38,287 nucleotides of DNA from NCBI GenBank assembly GCA_003427395.1, contig BFEA01000352.1, forward strand, positions 1,125,350-1,163,636, read 5' to 3'. Below are positions 1 through 10,177 of this stretch, in pieces. The first letter of the stretch is position 1, and each line of letters begins with the position of its first letter. Origin of the DNA: Chara braunii (lineage: Eukaryota > Streptophyta > Charophyceae > Charales > Characeae). Under the pieces are notes generated by a model, which ran no database searches, was not told the origin of the DNA, and saw only the letters and a program-made list of their open reading frames with translations. Position numbers and translations under genes: made by a program.

Positions 1-150
1 CCAGGGCTGTGGTGTTTCACTGATCTATCTCACGTGGGGCCCAAACTAGGGTCTGCATTTCAACAGTTCAGTGGTGTATCCACTGCGCTAGGCCAGTTGG
101 TTCTGTCCAATGCTATGGGACCGACACTGCTACAGTCCCAGAGAAAAGAA
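1..150 (-). repeat. tRNA-derived SINE module (type A), partial copy
   Basis: Read on the minus strand, the segment contains an A-box-like stretch (TAGCGCAGTGGATA) and, about 44 nt later, a weak B-box-like stretch (GTTTGGGCC), the spacing of a tRNA internal promoter. The same module recurs at about 540-720 and 5845-6060, each time next to an A-rich tract (here about 144-175). The loop sequence CTGTTGA hints at a tRNA-Asn ancestor, but that is a guess. The left end may be cut by the window edge. Confidence 0.5.
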
Positions 151-159
151 AAAAAATAA

Positions 160-530
160 AAAAAAAAATGAAAAGTGAAAACAGCCATAGAGAAAATAGG
201 GGGGTGTGGGGCCTGCTGCTAATCAGCAGTGTGAGCCGTGGTGAAGCTGGCTCAGGTGCAGATCTTGGGGATAGCAGCAACTATTCGGACGGAAACTGTG
301 CAGCCCGAGGCGAAAGCAGACTCCATGTGATCAGCCGCTGCAGCGGCCTCCGCCTTGGTGCCCCCTGGCCGACCGTGCCCAGGGCGCAATTCACCATCTT
401 TCAAGTCCCATCGGGCACGCTCGCGCTCCAACCCCTCATAGCAGATTGTGGTCGGCGGATGGTGCGCCCTCAGAGGGGCCATGCCACCCAAGCCTCTTCC
501 GCTTCGTGGGCTAATCACCCGCCGGTTTGC
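160..530. repeat. GC-rich module of the composite repeat
   Basis: This GC-rich stretch lies between two type A tRNA-like modules. Short blocks such as the GTGCCC/GGCC-rich segment around 355-390 resemble 6290-6480, which follows the type B module in the other composite copy. Open frames here lack coding character. It is best read as the body of a dispersed repeat. Confidence 0.35.
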
Positions 531-539
531 ACGCCCGTT

Positions 540-720
540 GAAATCCTCAGNCCGCGTCTCAACAGTTCATGGGCGTATCAATTGAACCACNCCCCGCTGG
601 TCCCTGCACACAACTCCGGTACCGGCGTTGTCGCCGCGCGCCAGAAACGGGACCGACAACTAAAAATAACTAAAGAGAAATAAAAATAAAAGTAACGATA
701 AAAATAAAAGTACGAACGTC
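540..720 (-). repeat. tRNA-derived SINE module (type A), second copy
   Basis: This is a second copy of the type A module. It shares the core CATGAACTGTTGA (minus strand) with the copy at 1-150, and it is followed on the plus strand by an A-rich AAAATA tract (about 660-710). Two ambiguous bases (551, 591) lie inside it. A and B boxes are degenerate, so it is unlikely to be transcribed. Confidence 0.45.
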
Positions 721-865
721 GGAAATCGGAGCTTTGGGGAAGGGAGGCCGTCGTACCCCTCTCAGTTCCGCCGACCGGGCCCACGGATGGGCCGTCAACA
801 AAAACCAAAAGGGATAGTCCCGCGAACCCCTTGGCTCCTTCCACACTCCACTGCTCCGCTCTGCT

Positions 866-945
866 GCCCGCTGGCCTCAATCCCTGTACCTCCGCTGTAA
901 CAGTCTAGTATCGTAACCTATAGGGCTAAGCCCCAGCTTGGGGTT
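866..945 (-). repeat. tRNA-derived SINE module (type B)
   Basis: On the minus strand an A-box-like TTAGCCCTATAGGTTA is followed at tRNA spacing by a B-box-like GGGATTGAGG. The module aligns with 6205-6285 and more loosely with the tRNA-like heads near 9820-9880 and 19400-19450, so several SINE families here share this type of head. The tRNA source is unclear: one copy has a Glu-like CTTTCAT loop and this one has TGTTACA. Confidence 0.5.
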
Positions 946-1325
946 AATAGGCGCTGAATCCCATATGAAGTGATACCGTCTGGTAACCAAGGCCGGCACA
1001 CGCTTAAAGGCTCATTCCCGCCCATAAACAAGCGCACGGCCGCTGCGCAACCATGCCACCCAGCGAACCACCCCACCTACAGACCTCGCCGCCGGTCAGG
1101 TAGGGCGACCGAGGGTCAGCCGCCTAACCCTTGGCCTAATCAAGGGTGCGAGGTCAAGCCGGACGTCTTCGTCAGCGGCACGATCAAAAGAGGAAATCAC
1201 ACGCGCGCCTTGAACCTGCGCGTCCACTCACCCTACCTACTTAGACAACCTTGGTCCATACACAGGTAGCCGTTTGAATACACAGGTCTAGACCATTGAC
1301 CCCGTTGTCACTTGTAAAAACCAGG

Positions 1326-1351
1326 GCGGATACCCTTGCAAGGGTATCCGC
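1326..1351. repeat. Perfect 26-bp palindrome
   Basis: A perfect inverted repeat is centred on the TTG/CAA junction, with half-site GCGGATACCCTTG. It is followed by CGCCGACAACG. A close relative, also followed by GCCGACA-CG, is at 6972-6997, and both occur at the end of the composite tRNA-like repeats. It could be a terminal hairpin of the repeat or a binding site. Confidence 0.7.
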
Positions 1352-1379
1352 GCCGACAACGCTTAGTCTCCGTAACGAC

Positions 1380-2330
1380 AATATAAGAAAACAACCATTG
1401 GTATACTTGCACAAACTTTGTATTTTTCTCTCTTATTAGGCAGATGATCAGACCTACCTAACTTCGGGAGACATCCAATCCTGCCTTGTGTTTAGAAGGA
1501 AAAATACAAGAAGGTTTATACTAACTCTCTGCCTTTTCATGGTATCACGAACATAAGACTGAACCGCCCTAACTTTGGGGTACGCTCAACCTGCCCGGGT
1601 TACCTTCATTATATTCTTCACTTGCTTCTCTTCTTTTTTTGTTCCACCCGACTTACTGACTGGCTTTCCCAACTTAGGGTGCCCGGCCTGTCAATTGATA
1701 TAGATTCATATAATATATATCAAAATTTTATACTTTGGTTAACCTTTTTGTTCATGGCTTATGACTTAGCTGCCCTAACTTAAGGGTACGCTCAACCTCA
1801 TGCCTTTGTCCCCCTCAGAAGAAAACACACACAAAACTGGGTCTACGCAACTTAGAATATCCCCAGCTCTGTTTTCAGCAACCCAAAAGAAACATCAGGA
1901 TTCTGAGCCCTCCCAACTTAGGGCGCCCGTCCTCCTGTTCAGAAACCCCAGAAAAGAAACAGCGACTGGTCCGTCTAACTTAGGATAGGCCCAACCCTAA
2001 AAAGGTCATACAGTCAGCCCAACAAACATAAATAAAGCACATCACTGAACCCACTTAACTTAGAGGGATCCAGCCTTGGGTTGACCCGATCAAACGCATG
2101 CAAAACACCTTTCTCCCACCTTCCCCCCAATTCCTTTTACCTGAATTCACTCAAAGTTTATCTGAACTCTCATATATACTTGTTCATTTAGCCTTTCACA
2201 AAACATGTCCTGACATACATAGCCAAACAAAAAGTAAATATCCTTCCATAGTTATATTCAGATACCCAAGGGATAACAGTTAGGGGAAGGGATCACACGC
2301 GTCAGACGAAAATATACCTGAAGTTCCGTG
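1380..2330. repeat. Eight degenerate copies of a CYAACTTAGGG-type motif
   Basis: The motif consensus is roughly CCTAACTTAGGGTRCGC followed by CAACCT. It recurs near 1457, 1569, 1668, 1771, 1847, 1912, 1973 and 2054, at intervals of about 60-112 bp, with AT-rich unrelated sequence between. The core is close to a palindrome (CCTAA-C-TTAGG). No coding frame explains it. It may be an old higher-order tandem repeat or a cluster of protein-binding sites. Confidence 0.6.
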
Positions 2331-4110
2331 CCTCCAGAACCCCGTCTGGGTTTCGGCAGAGCTCCCGCAATCGGTGGGCTGACCTCCCACAAGGTCTTGC
2401 TGCGGACCTACGGGTTGCAATCCCGCTTGCTGCCGTCCTCTCGTAACCTCAGACTAGACTTAGAGTGAGAAGGATAGAAGTAGAAAGTTCAGACTCTCGA
2501 GATCCAAGAGTGGGACAACTCAACTCACAGTGAGAGGGCCTTGTTATCTTGATTCGCCTGAGGACCCCATAATGATGACCAAGAAAACGCACCAGAAGAC
2601 GGTCAAAACCACGGCTGGGACGCAATGCACAAATCCCCAGTCAGACCTCCAAGTTGCAGCAATGAGCTCCCTTGCGAAGTCTGATCTCTCCTCCAAAGTC
2701 ACAACATTTCCTTCTGACTGAACCGTAGTCACGCATCCTAAAAAAAACCGTGTCCGAATAGGGGCTCACCCCGGGCCCTATTCGGAGTGCAAGCAAAGAT
2801 CCGCAACACTCAGCGCAATCAGCAGTGTGTCGTTTCTTAGCAACAATGGCAATGCCCAATCACGGGCTCCGCAGAACGTAGTGAGTCACAACAATGCGCA
2901 GTGGTGTACAATGAGGTACAACATCGTACAACAAATGTCCCACGTCTATGCGCAGTAGTTGCACAGCATCCGAAGCCTAGCAATATCACGCAATAGCGAT
3001 GTTGAGACGCTCCATAGCTACACTCTGTTGAGGCAGGCAACACGACCGTGCTAGCTTCAATTCCGACGACAGCCCAAACCTGGTGAACTCAGATTACTGG
3101 TCCATCCAGAGAAGGTAGCAGGGATACTCCGTCATCCTGCAGATTCGGCCTGTCACTGTTCGGGACCCTACCTACCGCCAGCTAGCAGCAGGAATGGCAA
3201 GGCGACCATACCACTTATCTGGTAAGGAATAAGCGGCAACTGTAGTCCGTTAGAGGAGCTCGATCAATCACACGGAATGCTAACTGTACTGCTGAGCCGA
3301 CAGCAGTATCGTGAACCCCAGCAGCAACGCCTAAACTAGATATTCTCAGCAGTGGTACGAACGAACCTCCTCCCTACTAAGACCTGCTATGCAGCAACGT
3401 GAAACAAGCACAATAGTCTGCTCCTTAGCGCCCCTTCTCTTCTTCTTCCTTTGTAGGTCATCTTGTTAACTTTCTTCCCCACTTCCACTAGCTCCTCCCC
3501 CTATCTAACCCAAACATCGCAGTAACGGCAGAAATACAACAAGGTCACCGTGAAAACCACAGTCGCAGTACGGAAAGTAATCAGGATGCACCTACGGTGT
3601 TACTAGCAGCAACATTCTGCTGAAAGGGCCGCGGTAATCATCTGAGTATGCCGCAATAGCCTATCCTTGCAATAATATTCCTACTTCAATAGCAGCCCTG
3701 TATCCCCACAGAAATACTAACGAGTTGATTACCCACATTCGCAATGGTCAACAGGTCGGCAGATAGCTCGGGGCTGCCTTTCGTCCTGGTCACACGCTCA
3801 TAGGACGAGGTAGGCACGTCCCACCCCTCCTTCCACTCTCCTCGTCACCGCGGTCTCCCCTCTAACTCTCACTCCCCCTTACGTGCTTGTTTGCACGTAG
3901 TCCCGCAGCGAGGAAAAATTCACATCAAGGTCGTCCCGGATGGCCATGCCCCATAACTAGTAGCATCACAATCCGAATTCCCACAATCATCGGCGAACAG
4001 CACGACGACCATAGTACGATGCCCGTCCGTCGATCAGTTACGAACTAGCCCTGAGAGCGAGCTGAAACATCAACACTCTTTTTCCCTGGATCCTGACAAG
4101 CGCCTGGTGG
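2331..4110. other. Unassigned intergenic sequence with one short perfect hairpin
   Basis: I see no convincing coding frame or known repeat. A 10-bp perfect inverted repeat (CCGAATAGGG / CCCTATTCGG) sits at 2754-2785 with a 12-nt loop. The rest is mixed sequence with CAG/GTA-rich patches, possibly decayed transposon. Confidence 0.5.
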
Positions 4111-4209
4111 CGTATTGCTAGTGGGACGACAAGCACTCTCCCAGCTGGCGATCGTAACGATGGTCGTCACACAGAGTCAAAGCGAGGATCATGTGACCAA
4201 ATGGGTTCT

Positions 4210-4300
4210 GCTTCACCATTCACCGAATGTGCAAAATGAGAACGAATCTTCCGCTGTAAATCAGGAAGATACGCATGACTTTCATAACGGGTCAGCGCGT
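4210..4300 (+). mobile_element. Fragment of the foldback MITE family
   Basis: The stretch with TGCAAAATGAGAACGAATCT near 4230, followed by GGAAGATACGC, matches one arm of the foldback family best seen at 27141-27411. No second arm is recognisable. A CT dinucleotide run lies just downstream (about 4363-4382). Confidence 0.55.
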
Positions 4301-4419
4301 GGCCCTTTACCGTGACTCGACCTTCAGTCCATCTCGCACCACTAAATTGTGGTGGCAGTGACTCTCTCTCTCTCTCTCTCTGACGCGTGCTTACTGCTCT
4401 AGCCCCCACTCGCTCGCTG

Positions 4420-5830
4420 GCTCATGCCTCTCCATCAGCGCGCTGCACTCGAATACTCTGGGGTGACCCAATGCAAGGTCGCCACTCCTTCCCCTTTGCG
4501 GCTCGTGGATGAGCTCTCCGCTAAGGCATGGAAGGATGCACCTTCCCAGGAGCGCGGCCAACATGAGGACCCTCAAGACGAAGATGGTGACTACAACGAA
4601 AGTCACGACCGCTGCCATAGACGGGCAGTATGTTGATTACGAATATGACCCCGGAGATGACCAACATCGGAATAGGGACAACAAGTGCAATCACGAGCAG
4701 GCATGTGCGACTTTTGGACGTTGCTCCGCTACTCGTCACAACCTGCAAAAAAAAGAGAATGAATCTTTCCTTAAACCGACGAAAGGTACATTCGAATTTT
4801 TAACGTTCCTATTTTCACGCGCAACACCTTTTCTCTATGTAACTAGGACTAACCATTAACCTTCAAATTTAATCTTACTATAGGATTCGCCACAACCAAT
4901 AACCCCGACTTAAGAACTTGTTTCACTCGGCCCGATTGAGAATCGAGTAAGGTCTGCATCTCTTACTCCCACCATCTCCGCTATCGCTGCCCCCGCGCAT
5001 CCTACTACTCCTATGGCGCCGAAACCCGCTTACTAATCTCCAAGTCTGACTTCATCATCAGATTCGCCCTACCAGGAACCCCCTAATTCTCATCTTTTCT
5101 TGCCCGATCTCGTTAAGGAACGGGCGAGATAAAGATTTTCTTTGGCGCCATATCCCCTTCTTCCCGACACTTCGGCGCACGCCCTTTTCCTCTTTACTCC
5201 TATCCTACTAACTCTCTACTAAAACTAACCACAAATTCGAGCTCGCCTGCCCAAAAAACCCCAGTCTACAGCCTTACTTTGCTCGATTCTGGCAGGGATC
5301 GAGCGAGCCTTTTCTCACTCGTGCCACCCCCAACTCCCACCATCTCCTATGTCGACTGTTTCTGACGCGGATCCGCGTCCAGGTTCAGTCGGTTTTTCCG
5401 GACTCCTTCGTGCCCCTCTCGCTTCGTTCTCTCCCTTCCACTCTCCTACCCTCGTGCAGCTTGCCCGTTAGTGCATACACCCGCCAACCTTCCAGTGCAC
5501 CTGGCTCGAAGTCTCGGCCAAATTCATTCACCTCTTGCAGCAGCCACCCAGTAGCGAGTACGAAGGTCCAGCTCGGTCAACAGGTAGCATCACCCATGCC
5601 TTTCCCCTCTCGCCCTGTTTGCCAACTCCCTTCCCCGTTCCCTCTCGTCTGCACTCAACCATTTTAGCCGTAGTGCACTGTTAGTAGTATAGCAACGACC
5701 ACGTCGTGCTCGCTAGCAAAAAGCAAAGGTCGGGCTCCACCCGATTTTATACACGTCGATCTCGCACAAGGGCCATGCTACTCTTCTCTGTATCGTTCCA
5801 ATTTTAACGGATGTCCCGAAGGACTAAAGA
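4420..5830. other. Unassigned sequence with small CTCGA/CCCGAT hairpins
   Basis: No gene is supported. Several short inverted repeats built on CCCGAT and CTCGA occur near 4930, 5105-5135, 5280-5305 and 5730-5750, for example GCTCGAT...ATCGAGC near 5281-5304. They may belong to an unnamed repeat. Frames here look random. Confidence 0.4.
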
Positions 5831-5844
5831 GAAATCCCACCATG

Positions 5845-6060
5845 GGGCTGCATAGGCTCAGATCCGCGGCCGGATTTGTATTTCAGCCATTCGATGGTGT
5901 GCCCACTGAGCTAGGCTCTTGGGTCACGGTCGGTCCCGGAAACCGGTGCCGGACCGCATCCCAAAATGGGATAAAAATAACGAATAAGAAAGGTAAAAAT
6001 ATAAAAAATAAAAAATAAAAAGTAAAACTCAGAAATAAAAAATTAGAAAAACAGATAGGG
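5845..6060 (-). repeat. tRNA-derived SINE module (type A), best-preserved copy
   Basis: On the minus strand TAGCTCAGTGGGCA is a near-consensus pol III A box. About 48 nt later GGATCTGAGCC is a plausible B box. An A-rich tract with repeated AAAAATA follows at higher coordinates (about 5980-6050). Together with the copies at 1-150 and 540-720 this defines one SINE-like module. Confidence 0.6.
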
Positions 6061-6204
6061 GAGGGGAACCGTTGGCACCTGGTCCTCGGCCCTGCCTCGC
6101 GGGCCTGCGGTCAGATTCCCTCAGCAAAACTAAGGGGGATAGTCCCAAGGGACCCCTTGGTTCATCTTCAAAGTGTGCTCCTCCGCCCCTCTGCTACTCG
6201 CTGC

Positions 6205-6285
6205 CAGCCTCAATCCCGAGATCCGCCTGATGAAAGTTTAGCACTATAACCAATAGAGCTAAGCCCAAGCCTAGACTGGCTATGT
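6205..6285 (-). repeat. tRNA-derived SINE module (type B), best-preserved copy
   Basis: On the minus strand TTAGCTCTATTGGTTATA (A box) is followed by CTTTCATCAGG, which resembles a tRNA-Glu(UUC) anticodon loop, and then CTCGGGATTGAGGC (B box). The arms no longer pair well, so it is a retroposed tRNA-like head and not a tRNA gene. It aligns with 866-945. Confidence 0.55.
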
Positions 6286-7000
6286 GCTGCCCTGTATGTG
6301 AATGGTACGGTCGGCCAGCCTGGGCCTCCAGACGGTGCCCCAGGCCGTTTTCTAACTTACGGCCTGCGTCCAGGGCCCCATAATGCCGCACTTGGCTGCC
6401 TTGAGGGCAAGGCTCCGCTTGGCCCACCACACGCGCCTGCTCCACCATGGTATGGCTGCGGGTCGAGCCTCTCATAGCCTGCCACGAACGCCTTTTTATC
6501 GCCCTTGAGCCGAAAAAACCCCGACTTTTGCTCTAGTTTGTGCCATCCTTACTTGGCTTCAGCGGCGACTCCTATTCTCGACGGTGCATGGTCAACCTAG
6601 TGCCCGCGAAATTTCACACGGTGCGACCCTGAAACGCCGGTCCCCAGTAAGTCAGACAACACTCTCCTCTAGTCATAGTCCTACCTGATCAACCCTGCGC
6701 TGCCCAAAATTCCGTCCGTGCATACGAGCTTGCGACTGCCTCAGAAATTCTAGCCTAGCACTTACTTGTTCTACCGGCGTCTCATAGTCTTCCTTGATGA
6801 AGGTTCGGTCAAGCTAGTGTGTGTCCACGAAGTGCACGCTCGCGCACTCTCTAATCAACTCAAAGCGTATGCCACTCCCAACCCCTGAGGAGTGGTTGTG
6901 GCTGCACAAAATGGGGCACGCCCCTAGATACCGTCACCAAGCGTACTTCCTGTAAGCTGCAAAAATGTGCCCAAATACCCTTGTAAGGGTATTCGGGCCG
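6286..7000. repeat. GC-rich module ending in a palindrome
   Basis: A GC-rich body (6290-6480) follows the type B module, as in the composite at the window start. The segment 6480-6960 is unassigned. At 6972-6997 a near-palindrome (AATACCCTTG / TAAGGGTATT), followed by GGGCCGACA, parallels the perfect palindrome at 1326-1351. The parallel suggests that the whole of 5845-7000 is one composite element. Confidence 0.45.
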
Positions 7001-7206
7001 ACAGCGTGCCCACGGGGCCGGGTACACGGCGGGCGTCGATGCGGATGAATATCTCGACGTGCCCGCCGTCGGATGGCATTTCCGTGTCGATTTGTGTCCG
7101 GCCCCCTTTTTTTTTTGTGTGTGTTTTTTTTCATATTGAAAGAATTTGTTTGAATTGAATTGAACTGAATTGAATTTGAGAAATTTGAGAATTTGAAGAA
7201 GAATTT

Positions 7207-7333
7207 GGGCCTCGATGCACTACTCTGGAAATGTGCAAAACGAGAGTGAATCTTCCTCTAGAATATAGAAAGATACACCGCCAATATTTTATTTTTGTCT
7301 TTTATGCATGTTGAGAGTAGTGCAGCGAGACCC
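7207..7333. mobile_element. Foldback MITE, short copy
   Basis: Imperfect terminal inverted repeats (GGGCCTCGATGCACTACTCT at the left, the reverse of AGAGTAGTGCAGCGAGACCC at the right) bracket the family motif TGCAAAACGAGAGTGAATCT and GAAAGATACACCGCC. The right arm of the internal palindrome is missing. TTT on both sides could be a 3-bp target duplication, but the context is T-rich. Confidence 0.65.
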
Positions 7334-7439
7334 TTTGTTTGATTTGATTATTTATCTCTTTTTCTTTTTTTTCTTTTTATATTTTTCGTTCTGGAACTTC
7401 TGGCGTGTCGTTTTGTTTGCTTTTTTTGCCCTTTGTTTC

Positions 7440-7493
7440 CGTTTTGTTTTCGAAAAAAAAAAAGCCTTTCCATTTTTTTTTCCTGTGAATTTG

Positions 7494-7545
<52 letters not shown>

Positions 7546-7620
7546 ATCTTTCTTTTTGCGCCAGTCCGGAAAAAAACAAACAAAAAAAAGAAAAAAAGAA
7601 CAAAAGACAAAAAAAACAAT
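7440..7620. repeat. Poly(T) and A-rich low-complexity tracts
   Basis: A poly(T) run of over 40 nt (about 7495-7540) is flanked by A- and T-rich stretches. Open frames here encode only Lys or Phe runs and are not genes. Confidence 0.9.
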
Positions 7621-7639
7621 TTTATTTTGCAATCGTTTT

Positions 7640-7810
7640 GGGTCAGAACGAACTTTCCGCTAGAACACAGTCAGATGCAGGCACACGAGTGTTTGGCACT
7701 GGGTCCGTGGTGGCGGTCCGTAGGCATCGCCACACCACTGTCGAAATATGAGAAAACGTGGCGGGCGCATCTGGCCATGTTCTAGCGAAAAGTTCATTCT
7801 CATTTGGTTG
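7640..7810. mobile_element. Foldback MITE, diverged palindromic copy
   Basis: Inverted arms with AGAACGAACTTTCCGCTAGA at about 7645 and the reverse of TCTAGCGAAAAGTTCATTCT at about 7782-7801 enclose a spacer of about 90 nt. Sequence and architecture match the foldback family at 27141-27411. A CT/CA microsatellite directly follows. Confidence 0.65.
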
Positions 7811-7817
7811 TCTGTCT

Positions 7818-7878
7818 GTCGCTCTCTCTCTCTCATCGCCACACCAGAGACTCTTGCTCGCTCTCTCTCTCGCTCTCG

Positions 7879-7915
<37 letters not shown>

Positions 7916-7960
7916 ACAGATGGGACGAAGTTTGCCTGTCTGTCTGTGTGTGTGCGTGTG
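7818..7960. repeat. CT, CTCG and CA/TG microsatellite cluster
   Basis: Consecutive CT/CTCG repeats, a CA run (about 7885-7915) and a TG-rich run (about 7940-7960) are visible. Overlapping open frames are artefacts of the repeats. Confidence 0.9.
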
Positions 7961-7979
7961 TGTTAGCATCGGATGGTCC

Positions 7980-9645
7980 CAACTGCCTTAACCGCTCCCA
8001 CCACGCTCTCCAAAAAAAAAATAATAACATTCCCTGGTGTCAAAACCGCAAGTGCCACGTGCTCCCAATGTTCACTGCGCCGCCCACTCGTGTCCCACCT
8101 AGCCCCAGATAGTCCCAGGCGGTCCCAACAGATCCCAGGCGGTCCCAACAGATCCCAGGCGGTCCCAAGTGGTCCCACATTGTTCCTTTCCAGCATCTGA
8201 TAACGTCATTTGCCAAAATATTCTTTTCCACACTTCTCAAAAGAAAATTGAACACTCAAGTTCCCACTTCGCCGGCATCGCCAGTCTCAAAGTCCCACTA
8301 GGTCAAGGTCAAATGACTTCACAGCCGCTGACATATGCAAAAACAAAATCGGCGTGTCGTTCCATCTTGATAGGCGTGGTCCAATACGCAGATTGTCGCC
8401 ACTACTACTAATGCCGCTCGCCGTACCGCCACAACAGTCTCATTGCAATTTACCCCTTCACCGACGTTGACGGCGTGTCCTTCGACGCACCAAAAAAAAA
8501 ACAGCATCTTCTCTCCTCTTAGTGCCACGTGTCGAGCCCCAATTTCAGCAGCATAACGTTACAAAAATTACCGCCATTGATGCCCGAAAAAATCGGCAAC
8601 ATATTATCACCGGAACGTCAATTCCGCTATGCCGCAAAATAGACAACACCTTGTCCTGCCGCAAGACGAACAACTTCTCGTCATGCCGCAAAACGGACAA
8701 CACCTCCCCTCAGTTCAGTGTCACTGGACGCGCCGCAAATTCCGCAGCATAACGTTGCAAAAATAACCATCGTCGATGCCGAAAAAATCGGCAGCATACC
8801 CCCACAAAGTGGGGAAGCAGCTTGTCATGGTCCAGTTTCGCCAGTACTTCCACTTGCGCCACCTTGAAGCCTACCACTGCAGAGGAAGTCCGACCGTCAA
8901 ATTAATAAAACTTTGGACCTGAATAAAATCCAGGCCCAAAGTAGAACTCCTGCCGCACAGTCCTGGTTCAGCAGCGCGGTCCCAAGAACTGTCCCAAAGG
9001 CCCAGCACCAGCTTGAGGATGGAGCAGAGTGCTCCCGGCCTCGGCTATGGCTGTCCTCCTCGTCCGGCGCTCTTCTGTAGTCCTCCAGCCTCCTCCAGCG
9101 TTGTCTCCAACAACTTCTCCAGCAGCCCGGCGACACTTAAGTGTGTTGTCACACACTGGCAACACGAGTGCTTCTGTGTGGCAGCTGGGGACAACTGCCT
9201 TTTTTATAGTGGCTGAAGAGTGTTGGTTGTCACTCCAGCCCCCAGGCAAAATTGTGGGCGCACAGTGAGCCCTTGATCTAGTGAAGATGCATGGCTAACT
9301 GTGGTCGCACCACAGCCACAGCCTTAGTGGGTGCAGTTCACTCAACTGCCTCATTTTTATTTTTATTTTCTTTATCTCATCTATCTCGGAATTTCATGAG
9401 ACAACTGAGTTTTTGTCATTTCCAAATTTGCTTTTCTTTTATTTTTCTGATAAGGGGTTGGAAAGATACTACCCCTTTCAGTTTGATGTACCTGGACCCT
9501 TTTTCCAGGGCAGATACATTGGGAAAAAAGTTGTACTTAGCCTTTTCCTTCATGACCCCTCAATTTTTAGGTTCCCTCTAAAAACGGGAGCCTGACGAGT
9601 TCGATTTGAGGGGTCATGAAGTTCGATTCCCTACGGGGAATAAAA
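7980..9645 (+). repeat. Dispersed repeat R1, copy 1, with terminal hairpin and AATAAA
   Basis: The segment aligns along most of its length with 16200-17520, sharing CCACAACAGTCTCATTGCA, CGGCTATGGCTGTCCTCCTC, GTCACTC-AGCCCCCAGGC and GATAAGGGGTTG. Copy 1 carries extra internal sequence, including GGTCCCAACAGATCCCAGGC-type tandem units (about 8107-8170) and CGCAAAA-type units (about 8590-8710). Near the end a perfect 16-bp inverted repeat (9548-9563 with 9606-9621) is followed by AATAAA at 9639. Both copies have a short minus-strand frame rich in EEDSHSRG, but it shows no known domain, so I regard the element as non-coding. Orientation is inferred from the AATAAA. Confidence 0.75.
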
Positions 9646-9890
9646 CAAATTGGTCCTTTTCTCAATTTGTGCGTGTCATCCTTGCGCAGGGGCCATACTA
9701 ATCTTGGCGCAGCGGATTTCTGTTGCATCATCTTGACGATCGTGCGACCAAAATCAGCCACGCCCGAACTCCTTATGACGGGGCTGCTCCAAAAGGAGCT
9801 AGCCCAGTGGTGGTATATTCAAGGCTCGATCCCGGTCTCTGTCGGGTAGCAGTCAGATGTCTTACCTATTGGGCTAGTTCCTATCACAAC
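9640..9890 (-). mobile_element. Chimeric tRNA-U6 SINE, copy 1
   Basis: Read on the minus strand, the order is as follows. First comes a tRNA-like head with A box TAGCCCAATAGGTAAG (9861-9876) and B box GGGATCGAGCC (9823-9833). A 10-bp hairpin with a bulged base follows (9781-9805), then a linker, and then a U6 snRNA-like segment (about 9641-9706). That segment contains AAGATTAGTATGGCCCCTGC, GCAAGGATGACACGCACAAA and a GAGAAAAGGACCAATTTGTTTT-like tail. The tail resembles a plant/algal U6 3' end and stops in a T run, as a pol III transcript would. The U6 5' hairpin and the ACAGAGA box are not preserved, so this is not a functional U6 gene. A second copy with the same order is at 19230-19470, which shows that the chimera has spread as a unit. 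Confidence 0.8.
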
Positions 9891-10177
9891 AGTAATAAGA
9901 GCAACTCTTCTATAAGAAGAGTTTGGCCTTAGCCTTCCTCCTCCTTATAGCCTTGCAGGCCCTGCCCTGTCGGTTGGCCCTGTGACCATGGCGTGATTGG
10001 TCACCCAACCGAGTAGGCCTCGGCATCGACCTGCCAGCCCCCTGGCTCGAATTCAAACCAGGCGGGCCCAGAAAGTAAAAAAAACTTCCTATTCCCGCTG
10101 CGTCGCGGTCCTATACCACTGCTATTCCCGCCATTCCCACCGTTCCCTTAATTTTTCCCCTGTTTTCGGCTCGTACC

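Noticed and set aside
5105-5135. 5S rRNA-like CCCGATCTCGTTAAGGAACG
   Set aside because: Only a short local resemblance to the 5S internal region; the rest of 5S rRNA is absent.
6220-6245. Second hammerhead core (CTGATGA near 6226)
   Set aside because: No stem II with a following GAAA and no pairing cleavage strand nearby.
6205-6285. Functional tRNA gene
   Set aside because: A and B boxes are present but the acceptor and anticodon arms do not pair.
8388-8405. GCAGATTGTCG identical to the ribozyme cleavage strand
   Set aside because: No CTGATGA core or GAAA follows; an 11-12 nt match is probably chance.
9640-9710. Functional U6 snRNA gene
   Set aside because: Only the 3' half is recognisable; the 5' hairpin and ACAGAGA box are missing and the tRNA-like head precedes it.
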